The position numbers and the translations under genes are program-made. From the NCBI RefSeq assembly GCF_003287935.1, contig NZ_CP030287.1, positions 2,942,267 through 3,006,266 on the forward strand: a stretch of 64,000 nt of DNA, in the 5' to 3' direction. Shown here in pieces: positions 8,880-17,043 of the stretch (position 1 is its first letter; every line of letters starts with the position of its first letter). Under the pieces are notes generated by a model. The model was not told the origin of the DNA and did no database searches. It saw only the letters and a program-made list of their open reading frames with translations. Source of the DNA: Streptomyces sp. ICC1 (GTDB lineage: Bacteria; Actinomycetota; Actinomycetes; Streptomycetales; Streptomycetaceae).

Positions 8880-10814
8880 TCACTCGCGCGGGGGCAGACG
8901 CTCCACGCGGAGGGGGTCGAAGGTGACGCGGGTCAGCGATCCGTCCTGCGCCCAGCGCACTTCGAGGGACCCGTCGTCCGCCCCCACCTCGGTGACCACC
9001 GCGGCCGCCACGGCCACCGGGTCCGGTACCTGGTCCGGCCTTCCGGTGAGCGCGGCCAGCGCCACGTACAGGCCGTTTCCCCCGGCCCCGGCCCCGGCCG
9101 TCAGGCGCGGCACGCGGGCCCACCGGGTGAAGGCGGTCCCGGCGGGCGCCCCGGCCTCGTCCCCCACGTCCCACCCGTACAGCGGGTGGAGCTCCGAGCG
9201 CAGCGGCTCGCCGGGGCCCGTGGCCCAGCCGGTCTGCTCCACGCGGGCGCCGTACGGGGCCCCGTGCACCCGGTGTACGCGCAGTTCGTGGCGGCCCCGG
9301 ACGACGGTGACGCTCTCCACCCGCAGGCCCGGCGGCGTGGGCAAGCCGCCCGGGAAGACCGGACGGTGCCAGGACGCCGCCCAGCCCCAGCCGTCCCCGT
9401 GCCCGGCCCCCAGCGGGTGGATCCGGCGCCGGGCGCTGCGCAGGCCCGCCACCACCACGGCGAGGTGGTTGTCCGGGGCGTCGGTACGCGCGGTGGGGCC
9501 GGTGCGGGTGGAGTAGGCCTGGCGGGCGTAGAGCGGGTCCTCGTCCGCGGCCGCTTGCGACTCGTCCGGCCCGACGTGGTCGCTCCCGTGGTTGTGCAGC
9601 CGTACGATCCCGTCGGCGCGGGTGGTCTGGATCAGCAGCCCGGGCGCCGCCAGCGCGAGCACCCGGTCGGGGCCCTCGCTGGGGGCGGTCTCCTCCGTCG
9701 CCGTCCACAGGGGGTGCGTCGCCGGGGCGAGCAGGCAGACGAAGGCCTTGGACGCCCAGTACGGCGAGGCCGGCCCGGAGTACGGCTGCAGGGTCGCCCC
9801 GTGCGGGCCGTGCCAGCCGAGGCTGAGCAGGCCTTCGTCGTCGACGGCGCCCCGGTCGAGGAAGTACCGCAGCGATCCGCTGATCAGCCTGCGCGAGGTG
9901 CCGGGGGTGAGGGGGGTGTGGCCGGTGACGGATCCCAGGCCGACGGCGGCCGCGGCGGCGAAGCGGTAGGTCAGCGAGCGCCCGAAGTGGATCGGCGCCC
10001 CGTCCGCCCCGAAGAGCAGCGACAGGCTGTCCAGGTGCGTCCGCAGCCGGTCGCCGTGCGGGGCCGCCGGACCGGACGGATCGGACGGGCCGGACCGGAC
10101 GGCAAGATGCGCGTCGAGCACCGGATACAGGTGCAGCGCCCAGCCGTTGTAGTGGTCGAAGGCCCGGCCGTCGCCGTCGGCGTACCACCCCTGGCCCCGG
10201 TACCAGCCCTCCAGCAGCTCGAAGCCGAGCCTGCGGGCCCGGGCCGTCTCCGCGTCGCCGCGCCCCACCGACTCCAGGAAGCCGGCCACGGTGAAGGGGA
10301 AGAGGTACCAGTTGTTGGGTGCGGGCACGTGGCGCAGTGCGCCCCGCAGCCACTCCTCGGTCCGGTCCCGCACCGCGCCGTCGAGGCGGTCCCACAGCCA
10401 CGGCCTGGTCAGCCGGAGCCCGAGGGCCACCGAGGCCGACTCGACCATCGGCTGGCCCTTCGCGTGGATGTCTCGGATGACCGGCCAGGACTCCGCATCG
10501 TCACGGCCGGGTGCCGCGGTCCCCGCCGCCAGCCCGTCGGCGTACCTCTCCAGCCAGCCGGACGGGTCCGCTCCCCCGGCGCCGGCCACCCGGAACGCCG
10601 CGGCGAGGAAGGTACGGGCGTACCCCTCGAGCCCGTCCGAGCGCACCCCGGAGGCAGAAGCCGGTCCCGGCAGGTCGAGCAGGGCTCCGCGCGGCGTGGC
10701 CCACCGCCACGCCGCACGCAACAGCCCGTCGGCGGCTGCCTCCCAGTGCGCGCGGGTGTAGCCGGTGTGCGGGCTCGACTCGCGGTCTTCGCGGGGCAGT
10801 CCGTGCATGCTCAT
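8880..10814 (-). CDS. DUF2264 domain protein
   Basis: A 644-residue soluble protein. The N-terminal 380 residues form the DUF2264 (alpha/alpha barrel-like) region, recognisable from EGYARTFLAAAFRVAG, ERYADGLAAGT, WPVIRDIHAKGQPMVESASVALGL and NNWYLFPFTVAGFLE. The C-terminal part is beta-rich. The family is thought to act on carbohydrates or polyuronides by fold resemblance, but this is not proven. There is no signal peptide, so it acts in the cytosol. The ATG at 10814 has only a weak ribosome binding site. Confidence 0.85.
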   Translation of the reverse strand: MSMHGLPREDRESSPHTGYTRAHWEAAADGLLRAAWRWATPRGALLDLPGPASASGVRSDGLEGYARTFLAAAFRVAGAGGADPSGWLERYADGLAAGTAAPGRDDAESWPVIRDIHAKGQPMVESASVALGLRLTRPWLWDRLDGAVRDRTEEWLRGALRHVPAPNNWYLFPFTVAGFLESVGRGDAETARARRLGFELLEGWYRGQGWYADGDGRAFDHYNGWALHLYPVLDAHLAVRSGPSDPSGPAAPHGDRLRTHLDSLSLLFGADGAPIHFGRSLTYRFAAAAAVGLGSVTGHTPLTPGTSRRLISGSLRYFLDRGAVDDEGLLSLGWHGPHGATLQPYSGPASPYWASKAFVCLLAPATHPLWTATEETAPSEGPDRVLALAAPGLLIQTTRADGIVRLHNHGSDHVGPDESQAAADEDPLYARQAYSTRTGPTARTDAPDNHLAVVVAGLRSARRRIHPLGAGHGDGWGWAASWHRPVFPGGLPTPPGLRVESVTVVRGRHELRVHRVHGAPYGARVEQTGWATGPGEPLRSELHPLYGWDVGDEAGAPAGTAFTRWARVPRLTAGAGAGGNGLYVALAALTGRPDQVPDPVAVAAAVVTEVGADDGSLEVRWAQDGSLTRVTFDPLRVERLPPRE

Positions 10815-10882
10815 GCGGGGATGCTGCCAGCCCCTCGCTGTCGGCGGGTGCGGTGAAGTCGATTCGTGAAGGTGACGGCGGA

Positions 10883-11125
10883 TCAGGCTCCTTCACCGAG
10901 GACCGCTCGGATCAGCTCCCGTTGATCACCGGTCAGGACCGTCTCGTCGAGGTCGATCACCTGGTCGTCGACCGTGATCCGGTAGTGGAAGCCGTCCGCC
11001 ACGGACGGCAGGACGCGCCGCACGAGGTCTTCCCATTCCGCGGCGTCCCGCCGGACGGAGGTGTCGATCTTCCGCACCTTGTCCACGCCGGCGAAGCCCC
11101 CTGAGCGACTGACGGTGATCAGCAT
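10883..11125 (-). CDS. Emfourin-like protealysin inhibitor
   Basis: An 80-residue protein starting MLITVSRSGGFAGVDKVRKID with a strong AAGGAG ribosome binding site. The SGGFAG opening, the DAAEWEDLV helix, the PDGF-like block (VADGFHYRITVDDQVIDL) and the LTGDQRELIRAVL end match emfourins. These are small cytosolic inhibitors usually encoded beside protealysin-like M4 metalloproteases and block them before export. No M4 protease gene is adjacent. The only metalloprotease in the window is a metzincin 9 kb away. The target is therefore unknown. Confidence 0.75.
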   Translation of the reverse strand: MLITVSRSGGFAGVDKVRKIDTSVRRDAAEWEDLVRRVLPSVADGFHYRITVDDQVIDLDETVLTGDQRELIRAVLGEGA

Positions 11126-11349
11126 GGCCGTTCTCCTTCGGAAGTCGGATCCGTGCTCACGGGGAGCGCGCACCGGCCCTTCGGCCACCGGCGGGACCCC
11201 GTGAGGTCCTGGACGCGCTTGCCCCGGATCGGCCGGTCCTCCCCCGCGGAATGCCGGGAGCGACGCCAACGGCTCGATTTCAACGGTGTCCGGCCGACGG
11301 GCGACCGGTCGAGCGGGGCCGAACGGCGCCGGCGCCCTCCACCTCCGCG

Positions 11350-11730
11350 TCAGCCGGCGGCGGTGGGCCAGGAACGCAGCACGGCGGAGATCCGCTCGGC
11401 GGTGCACCCCGGGTCGAGGAGGAGGTCCTTCAGTGCGATGGCGTCGTCGCGGGTGGGTTTGACCGCGATGCCGGCGGCGCCCAGGTACATGACACCGGTC
11501 GCGGCGGCCACGGCGAGGTTGGAGCGTTCGAGCCAGCGACAGCGGCCCAAGGTGTGCACCAAAGCGGCGGCCTTCGCGTAGGGGCCCTCGTAGACCGGCT
11601 CTTCGAAGAGCTCGGCGCGGTGGCGGGCGACCGCCGCCACGGGGACTCCGTAGTCGTCGGGAGCCGGGTCGTCTGCGCCCGCGACTTCGGCGACGCGCAG
11701 GATCCAGGGGACGTCGATGTGCAGTTCCAT
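11350..11730 (-). CDS. Fic/Doc-like toxin of a toxin-antitoxin pair
   Basis: A 126-residue protein resembling the short Fic-type toxin components annotated in Streptomyces: LHIDVPWILRVAE, DYGVPVAAVARHRAEL, VYEGPYAKAAALVHTLGRCRWLERSN and the YLGAAGIAVKPT helix. The canonical HPFxxGNGR catalytic loop is not present; the corresponding place holds LVHTLGRCRWLERSN. So AMP or phosphate transfer by this copy is uncertain. Its ATG overlaps the antitoxin stop by one base (TGATG), a typical coupled layout. Alternatively the family has a different chemistry or is inactive. Confidence 0.7.
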   Translation of the reverse strand: MELHIDVPWILRVAEVAGADDPAPDDYGVPVAAVARHRAELFEEPVYEGPYAKAAALVHTLGRCRWLERSNLAVAAATGVMYLGAAGIAVKPTRDDAIALKDLLLDPGCTAERISAVLRSWPTAAG

Positions 11731-11969
11731 CAGGCTGCGCGCGCTCCCGAACCCTCGCGCTGCCCGTCCTCGGCCTCGTCGAAGACGCTCTGGTGCTCCG
11801 CGAGGAAGCGGGCGGCCGCCTCGACGCCGCGTGCGCGCAGGCCGCTCGCATCGTCCTGGACGAGTCGGGCGAGGTAGTCCCCGATGCTCAGCCCCAGATC
11901 CGCGGCACGCTTCTTCGCGAGCTCCGCGACGTCCTGGTCCACTCGTGCGCCCAGCTGTGTCTTCGCCAT
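11730..11969 (-). CDS. Antitoxin with ribbon-helix-helix-like N terminus
   Basis: A 79-residue protein. The N terminus, KTQLGARVDQDVAELAKKRA followed by DLGLSIGDYLARLVQDD, has the beta strand plus two helices of ribbon-helix-helix DNA-binding antitoxins. The C-terminal half (AAARFLAEHQSVFDEAED) is the expected toxin-binding helix. It precedes and overlaps the toxin gene by one base. A perfect palindrome 10 bp upstream of its start is the probable autoregulatory operator. Confidence 0.75.
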   Translation of the reverse strand: MAKTQLGARVDQDVAELAKKRAADLGLSIGDYLARLVQDDASGLRARGVEAAARFLAEHQSVFDEAEDGQREGSGARAA

Positions 11970-11978
11970 ACCGCACAC

Positions 11979-11994
11979 GGTAACAGCTGTTACC
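11979..11994. promoter_or_regulatory. Palindromic operator of the toxin-antitoxin operon
   Basis: The 16-bp sequence GGTAACAGCTGTTACC is a perfect inverted repeat. It sits 10 bp before the antitoxin ATG, where it would overlap the promoter or transcription start. Its size and symmetry fit a dimeric ribbon-helix-helix antitoxin. That the antitoxin binds here is inferred. Confidence 0.75.
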
Positions 11995-12182
11995 AACGCC
12001 TGCCAGGATATCGGGCGGCGGGGGCTCCTGACACGGTGACGCCGCGACACGGGGGGCGCGACACGGGGGCCGCCGTGGGCCGGGGTGTTTGCCGTCGCGG
12101 AGAATTCTCCGGCCTATCATGAACGCGCGACGGCCGCGCATTTCCCAGCCGGTTGCGGAGTCGCGCGAAAGGACGATCCCGG

Positions 12183-12869
12183 ATGGCCGACGGTTCATCA
12201 GGAAGTCCCGGGCGCGCCGGCTTTCGCATTCCCCGTGCGCGCATTCCACGTGCGCGCATTCCATGGCGGAAAGGTCCACGGCCCGTGCCACGGGCGGGAA
12301 TCGCGGCCCTGACCGCCGTTTTCTGTGTCGTGACAGCATCAGCTTCCTTGGTGGCGCACGCGGAATCGGACGCGCCCGCACCGCCCGGCATCCGCGCCGG
12401 TCCGCCTCCGCCATTGGAATCCACGGAAACGGTACTGTCCCTGCCCATGGGTGCCGTTCGCCCTGGCGACGCGGTGGAGGTTTTCCTGTTTTCCGGCGGC
12501 GACTGGGTCGAGCGCGCGGATTGGAGCGTGCTTTCCGCTGCTTTCGCCCGAAGCCTCGTCACCGAGGAATACGGGAGGGCGGCCGTGGGAGGAATGGCCC
12601 GGGTGCGGTGTGACGTCGCCCCGGGGCTCTATCCCGTGCGGGTGCCGGGGCGCAAGGACAGCGAGGGCCGACCGCTGGCCGGCGTACTGAAGGTGGCGGC
12701 CCGCACGGATCCGGCCCCGTGCGCGGACCCGTCGTCCCCGTCCACCTCACCCGCGGGCGCCGGTCCGGACCTCCGGGTGTACGGCGCCGGAGGCCTCGCC
12801 CTCGCCGGCGCCGCGGCGGGCACGGTCTGGTGGCTCCGCCGCCGCGCGATCACCGGGCCGGTTCATTAG
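12183..12869 (+). CDS. Putative cell-surface protein with C-terminal membrane anchor
   Basis: A 228-residue protein with a long basic N region, a hydrophobic export signal (GIAALTAVFCVVTASASLVAHA), an exposed domain of about 110 residues and a Ser/Pro-rich linker. It ends in one TM helix (YGAGGLALAGAAAGTVWWL) followed by RRRAI. The exposed part (VRPGDAVEVFLFSGGDWVE...RVRCDVAPGLYPVRV) looks like a beta-sandwich. The topology is that of a surface-tethered protein. It ends 20 bp before the secreted protease gene and probably forms an operon with it. The family is not recognised, and the start is uncertain because the basic N region is an unusual repeat. Confidence 0.6.
   Translation: MADGSSGSPGRAGFRIPRARIPRARIPWRKGPRPVPRAGIAALTAVFCVVTASASLVAHAESDAPAPPGIRAGPPPPLESTETVLSLPMGAVRPGDAVEVFLFSGGDWVERADWSVLSAAFARSLVTEEYGRAAVGGMARVRCDVAPGLYPVRVPGRKDSEGRPLAGVLKVAARTDPAPCADPSSPSTSPAGAGPDLRVYGAGGLALAGAAAGTVWWLRRRAITGPVH
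12225..12266 (+). repeat. Three tandem copies of a ~15-bp unit inside the surface protein gene
   Basis: The unit CGCATTCC-C/A-CGTGCG is repeated three times, giving the peptide FRIPRARIPRARIPW in the basic N region of the surface protein. Length-variable repeats of this kind change the cytoplasmic end without disturbing the reading frame. Confidence 0.7.
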
Positions 12870-12889
12870 ACACGGAAGGAATGCGCGCT

Positions 12890-14734
12890 GTGCGTCGTAC
12901 GAGCATGCGTGGACCGCTGGTGGCCGCGGCCTCCGCCGTCCTGCTGATGACCGGGACTGCCGCCGCCCCGGCAGCTCCGGCGCGGGACGCGGACCAGCGG
13001 GCGGTGGCCGAGGCACTGGCCTTCTGGACGCCGGAGCGGATCGCCGGGGCGACTCCGGTGTCGGGCCGCGGCGAGCCGCCGGAAGACACCGGGCGGCCCC
13101 GTGGCGAACGCGGCGTGGGCCGGACCGCCGCCCATTTCGCGGGCGTCAGAACCGTGGGAGTGCTGTTCGGGCGGGGCTCCTCGCTGCGCGCCCACTTCTG
13201 TACGGCGAGCGTGGTCGCCAGCCCCGGGAAGGATCTGATCCTCACCGCTAACCACTGCACCTTCACCGCCAACACGGTGTTCGTGCCGAACTACGACCGG
13301 TCCAAGAACCTGCGGTCCCAGCCGTACGGGATCTGGCCGGTCAAGAACTGGTTCAAGTACGCGGCGAACAAGGGCAGCGGCGACGTGACGGCGACGTCGG
13401 ACCTCGATTTCGCCTTCGGCAAGGTCTCGGGCCATGCGCGCAGGAAGCTCCAGGACGTGACGGGCGCGAACACGCCGGCCCGTACGCCGCGCTTCGACAA
13501 CAGGGTCACCGTCATCGGCTACCCCAAGATCGACCGCAATCCGCCGGACCTGGCCGTGCGGTGCGCCACCGACACGGTACGGCTGGCCGGCTACCACCAG
13601 ATGAGGATCGACTGCGCCGGAATGTGGGGCGGCGTCTCGGGCGGACCCTGGTTCTCCTCCCTGGACAGGAAGACCGGCCGGGGGACGATCATCGGCAACG
13701 TCGGCGGCCACTGGGGCGGCGGCCCCAAAGTGCCCGGCAGCCATCCGATGTACCACCGGATCACCTACAGCCCGGTGTACTCGGGCTACTTCTTCACCCT
13801 GTACGAGGACGCGAAGGCCGGCCGGCGCAGCCACGAGAAGGACCGATACCGGCAACCCCGCCCGCCCTTCGGCATGGGCAACGGCTCCACGTGGAAGCAC
13901 GCGAGGCTGATGGCCTCGGGCGACTACACCGGGCGCGGACGGGGACGCCGCGATCTCATCGTCGTGTGGAGCGACGGGGAGGTCACCCTCTACGCCGGGG
14001 ACGGCGACAACGGGTTCTCCGGCGAGCGGCGGCTCAAAGCGGCGAACGGCACCTGGAAGCACGCGAAGACCATCACGGGCGGCGACTTCACGGGCGGCGG
14101 CCTGTCCGACCTGCTGGTCGTCTGGTCGGACGGGGAATCGTCCCTGTACCCGGACGTGGGCGGGGCGGCCGGCCTCGGCGGGGAGGTCAGAATGGCCCCG
14201 GCGGGTTCGGACTGGAGGTACGCCGAGCAGATCGTGGGCGGCGCCTTCGGAACCGCGGGCGCCGTCACCGATGTGGTGGTCCGCTGGCAGGACGGGGAGG
14301 TCACCGGCCACACGCGGGTCGGCAGGGGAACCTTCGGCGGGGAGCGCCGCCTGATGGCCCCCAACGCCCTGCTCAAACGGGGCGCCGCCGTGATGACGGC
14401 CGGGGACTTCTCCGGGAACGACAACTGGGACCTGACGGTGCGCCGGTCGGACGGGAGCCTCGTCCAGTACCAGGACACCTCACCGTCCGGGCTGGGCAAG
14501 GCGGTGCGGATGCGGGGTCCCGGCCGCACCTGGCCGCACGCCGCGGTGATGACGGCCGGCGACTTCAACGGCAACGGCCACCCGGACGATCTCGTCGTGC
14601 GCTGGTCCGACGGCGAGACCACGCTCCACGCGGACTGCGACACCGCTCTCGGATCCGAGCACACCCTCGTACCGGCGGCCGCGCGGAAGACGTGGGAAAC
14701 GCGGAAGACGCGAAACGAGCGATCCGTACGGTAG
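12890..14734 (+). CDS. Secreted trypsin-like serine protease with C-terminal propeller-type repeats
   Basis: An exported protein of about 614 residues. A signal peptide (LVAAASAVLLMTGTAAAPA) leads to a chymotrypsin-fold protease with the His in LTANHC, the Asp in SDLDFAF and the Ser in GVSGGPW. The C-terminal 300 residues hold about five repeats of the form W-KHA-x-x-M-x-x-GDFTG...DLIVVWSDGEVTLY. These resemble the FG-GAP/VCBS-like tandem repeats of Streptomyces secreted hydrolases. GTG 12890 is preferred because the GGAAGGA ribosome binding site abuts the ATG at 12881; ATG 12905 is also possible. It probably degrades protein outside the cell, with the repeats giving substrate or surface binding. 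Confidence 0.88.
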   Translation: MRRTSMRGPLVAAASAVLLMTGTAAAPAAPARDADQRAVAEALAFWTPERIAGATPVSGRGEPPEDTGRPRGERGVGRTAAHFAGVRTVGVLFGRGSSLRAHFCTASVVASPGKDLILTANHCTFTANTVFVPNYDRSKNLRSQPYGIWPVKNWFKYAANKGSGDVTATSDLDFAFGKVSGHARRKLQDVTGANTPARTPRFDNRVTVIGYPKIDRNPPDLAVRCATDTVRLAGYHQMRIDCAGMWGGVSGGPWFSSLDRKTGRGTIIGNVGGHWGGGPKVPGSHPMYHRITYSPVYSGYFFTLYEDAKAGRRSHEKDRYRQPRPPFGMGNGSTWKHARLMASGDYTGRGRGRRDLIVVWSDGEVTLYAGDGDNGFSGERRLKAANGTWKHAKTITGGDFTGGGLSDLLVVWSDGESSLYPDVGGAAGLGGEVRMAPAGSDWRYAEQIVGGAFGTAGAVTDVVVRWQDGEVTGHTRVGRGTFGGERRLMAPNALLKRGAAVMTAGDFSGNDNWDLTVRRSDGSLVQYQDTSPSGLGKAVRMRGPGRTWPHAAVMTAGDFNGNGHPDDLVVRWSDGETTLHADCDTALGSEHTLVPAAARKTWETRKTRNERSVR

Positions 14735-14741
14735 CCCGCGG

Positions 14742-14933
14742 TCAAGCCCGGGGCGCGGCACCGGCCTTGGCCCCGGTCCGGCCCAGCGCGACCACCGCGG
14801 TCAGCACGCTCAGCGACCACAGCAAGGACGCCGTCCGGTCATGGCCGTGACGGCCCGTCCACCAGCCTGCCGCCGCGACGGCACCGAAGACGAGGCCGTC
14901 CAGAACCAACCGTCTCCAGCCGTTCAACGCCAT
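14742..14933 (-). CDS. Small two-TM membrane protein
   Basis: A 63-residue protein with two hydrophobic segments (LVLDGLVFGAVAAAGWWTG and LLWSLSVLTAVVALGR) separated by a short basic loop GRHGHDRTA. ATG 14933 has a GGAAGGGCGG stretch upstream. It converges on the protease gene with only 7 bp between the stops. No family recognised; the two-helix hairpin and codon use support a real gene, but length makes it uncertain. Confidence 0.5.
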   Translation of the reverse strand: MALNGWRRLVLDGLVFGAVAAAGWWTGRHGHDRTASLLWSLSVLTAVVALGRTGAKAGAAPRA

Positions 14934-15297
14934 CCGTCCGCCCTTCCACGACACCGCACCGAGTTCCCGCCCCGGCACTCCGATCACCCATCCAATCACA
15001 GAGTGCGATCAAGTCGACACTGTCCGGAGTCATGCGGTGCGGCCCGGCGCCGGGCGCGCGACAGCCCTCCCGTGGGGAGCCGGGAGGGCGCTGCGCCCGG
15101 GATGGTCCGGAGCCACACCATATGCACGGAAACGCGCGCCCCCATAGGTATATGGCAGGGGCAATTCCGGATTTCCGGTCCCGCCCGCACCGCGCCGCCC
15201 GAACCACCGGGGGCCGGGTCCGGCGGCGGTGCGATCCGGCCAGGGCCGGCGCTCCGCCCTGGCGCTCGCGCGGCGGGCCCGGTTTCACTGCGGGCCC
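14934..15297. other. Intergenic region without a recognisable gene
   Basis: This stretch lies between two divergent genes and should hold both promoters. AT-rich islands around 15117-15165 (CCATATG, GGTATATGG) stand out and could be promoter or operator parts of the PNGase gene. I see no convincing open reading frame, RNA or terminator. Confidence 0.4.
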
Positions 15298-16995
15298 ATG
15301 AGACGACACAGGACCATGGGCGCGCTCGGCGCGCTGGCCCTCGCGGCGGCCACCCTCGCCGCCGCGGGTCCCGCGGCCGCGGCCGAACCCGGCGGCCCGC
15401 GCGCGACGGCCGCCCCCGCACCGGCGGCATCACCGGGCACGGAGCCGCCGCCCGCCGAGTTCGGAACGGACTGGCACGACCCCCTCACCCCCGCCCCGCC
15501 CGTGGCCCGACCCGCGACCCGGTCCTGCCAGGTGACCCTCGCCGAAGCGCAGTTCCGCGATTTCACCCCGTACCGGGGCAGCTACGCACCACCCGCCGCC
15601 TGCGGAACGGCCGCCGGCTGGGCGAAGGTGGTGCTGCGCCTCGACGGCAAGGTCAAGGGCCGCCAGTACGACCGCCTCGGCCACCTCTCCGTCGGCGGCG
15701 TGGAGGTCTTCCGCACCTCCACGCCCGAGCCCTCGCCGGACGGCATCGCCTGGTCCGTCGAGAAGGACGTCACCCACTACCGCGACACCCTCAGCGGCCC
15801 GCAGCCCGTCGAGATGCTCATCGGCAACGTCGTCAACGACACCTACACCGGCGTCATCGACGTCAAGGTCACGCTGACCTTCTACGCGGCCGAGGGCCGA
15901 CCCGGCACCGCCACCGCCACGGGCTCGGACTCCGGCCGCACACCCGACCGCGTCCTCCCGCTCACCACCCCGGCCGTCACCCCCCCCCGCAACACCGAGC
16001 GGCTCCTCGCCGAGGTCTACGCCACGGGCTCCGGCGGCGGCTGCGAGGAGTACTGGTACATGACCGTCCCGGACGCGGCCCCGTACTCCTGCAAGGCGGC
16101 CGACGGCCCCTACCGCGAGGTCCGGATCTCCGTCGACGGCCGCCTCGCCGGCATCGCCGCGCCCTTCCCCACCGTCTGGACCGGCGGCTGGTCCAACCCC
16201 TTCCTCTGGTACGTCACCCCCGGGCCCCGCGCCTTCGACGTCCAGCCGATCCGCTACGACCTCACCCCCTACGCCGCCCTCCTCAACGACGGCCGCCCGC
16301 ACCGCGTCGAGGTCTCCGTCGCCGGAGTCCCGGCCGGGCAGAGCGGCTGGAGCACCCCGACCAATCTGCTGCTCTGGCAGGACACGGCCCGCGAGGTCGT
16401 GACCGGCGCGCTCACCCGCGAGGAGCAGAGCGATCCGGCCAACTCCTCGCGCTGGACACGCGCCGCACCCGGCGCCGAGCACCGCCTGGACACCGAGGGC
16501 GGCCACCGGCTGACCGTCGCCGGGTACCTGAACACCTCGCACGGCCGGGTCACCACCACCGTCACCCGCACCGTGCGCAACACCTCGGTCCACCGCTGGA
16601 CCGAGGGCGAGGACCGCGACGCACTGACCGCCACCTGGACCGACGAGGAGCGCGTGACGCGCGGGGCGACCACCGTCCGCACCGACCGTACGTACACCAT
16701 GGACGGCGAGACCACCCTCGGCGCGGACGACCGGCTGCGCACCGTCATCAGCCTCGGCGACCGCGCCGACACCGTCACCCTGCGCGGCGGCCGTGAGGTG
16801 GACCGGTCCCGCCTCGAAGACCGGTACACGGGTGACGCGAGCTACACCGTGAACGTCCCGCGCGAGCAGCGGCACGCGGTCGCCACCACCTCGGCCCGCT
16901 ACCGGCTGTACGGGACGGGGGCGCCGGGCGGATGCCACGACCGCACGGTGGCCACCGTGCAGGGCACGATCACGCAGGACCGCCGCCGCTGTTGA
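15298..16995 (+). CDS. Secreted peptide-N-glycosidase A-like amidase
   Basis: A 565-residue exported protein. The signal peptide (MGALGALALAAATLAAAGPAAAA) is followed by the PNGase A domain: FGTDWHDPLTP, CQVTLAEAQFRDFTPYRGSY, DRLGHLSVGGVEVFRTSTPEP, GIAWSVEKDVTHYRDTL, and later GGCEEYWYM and a WTGGWSNPFLWYV block. PNGase A enzymes hydrolyse the amide link between an N-glycan and Asn. A bacterial extracellular form would deglycosylate plant or fungal glycoproteins as a food source. It starts at ATG 15298, with little ribosome binding site. Convergent with the ECF sigma gene. Confidence 0.85.
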   Translation: MRRHRTMGALGALALAAATLAAAGPAAAAEPGGPRATAAPAPAASPGTEPPPAEFGTDWHDPLTPAPPVARPATRSCQVTLAEAQFRDFTPYRGSYAPPAACGTAAGWAKVVLRLDGKVKGRQYDRLGHLSVGGVEVFRTSTPEPSPDGIAWSVEKDVTHYRDTLSGPQPVEMLIGNVVNDTYTGVIDVKVTLTFYAAEGRPGTATATGSDSGRTPDRVLPLTTPAVTPPRNTERLLAEVYATGSGGGCEEYWYMTVPDAAPYSCKAADGPYREVRISVDGRLAGIAAPFPTVWTGGWSNPFLWYVTPGPRAFDVQPIRYDLTPYAALLNDGRPHRVEVSVAGVPAGQSGWSTPTNLLLWQDTAREVVTGALTREEQSDPANSSRWTRAAPGAEHRLDTEGGHRLTVAGYLNTSHGRVTTTVTRTVRNTSVHRWTEGEDRDALTATWTDEERVTRGATTVRTDRTYTMDGETTLGADDRLRTVISLGDRADTVTLRGGREVDRSRLEDRYTGDASYTVNVPREQRHAVATTSARYRLYGTGAPGGCHDRTVATVQGTITQDRRRC

Positions 16996-17006
16996 CGCCG
17001 GGCCGG

Positions 17007-17031
17007 CCGCATCCGGGCGGGCCCGATGCGG
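17007..17031. terminator. Hairpin between convergent genes
   Basis: CCGCATC and GATGCGG form a 7-bp stem around a GC-rich loop in the 48-bp gap between the convergent PNGase and sigma factor genes. It has no T run, as usual in Streptomyces. Confidence 0.45.
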
Positions 17032-17043
17032 GGGCTCGCACCG

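Noticed and set aside
8541..10856. 771-residue plus-strand frame
   Set aside because: It is antisense to the DUF2264 gene, with Arg/Gly/Gln-rich composition typical of GC-rich shadow frames.
12219..12270. Triplicated CGCATTCC unit as a regulatory array
   Set aside because: The period keeps the reading frame and encodes RIPRARIPRARIP inside the surface protein, so a coding repeat is simpler.
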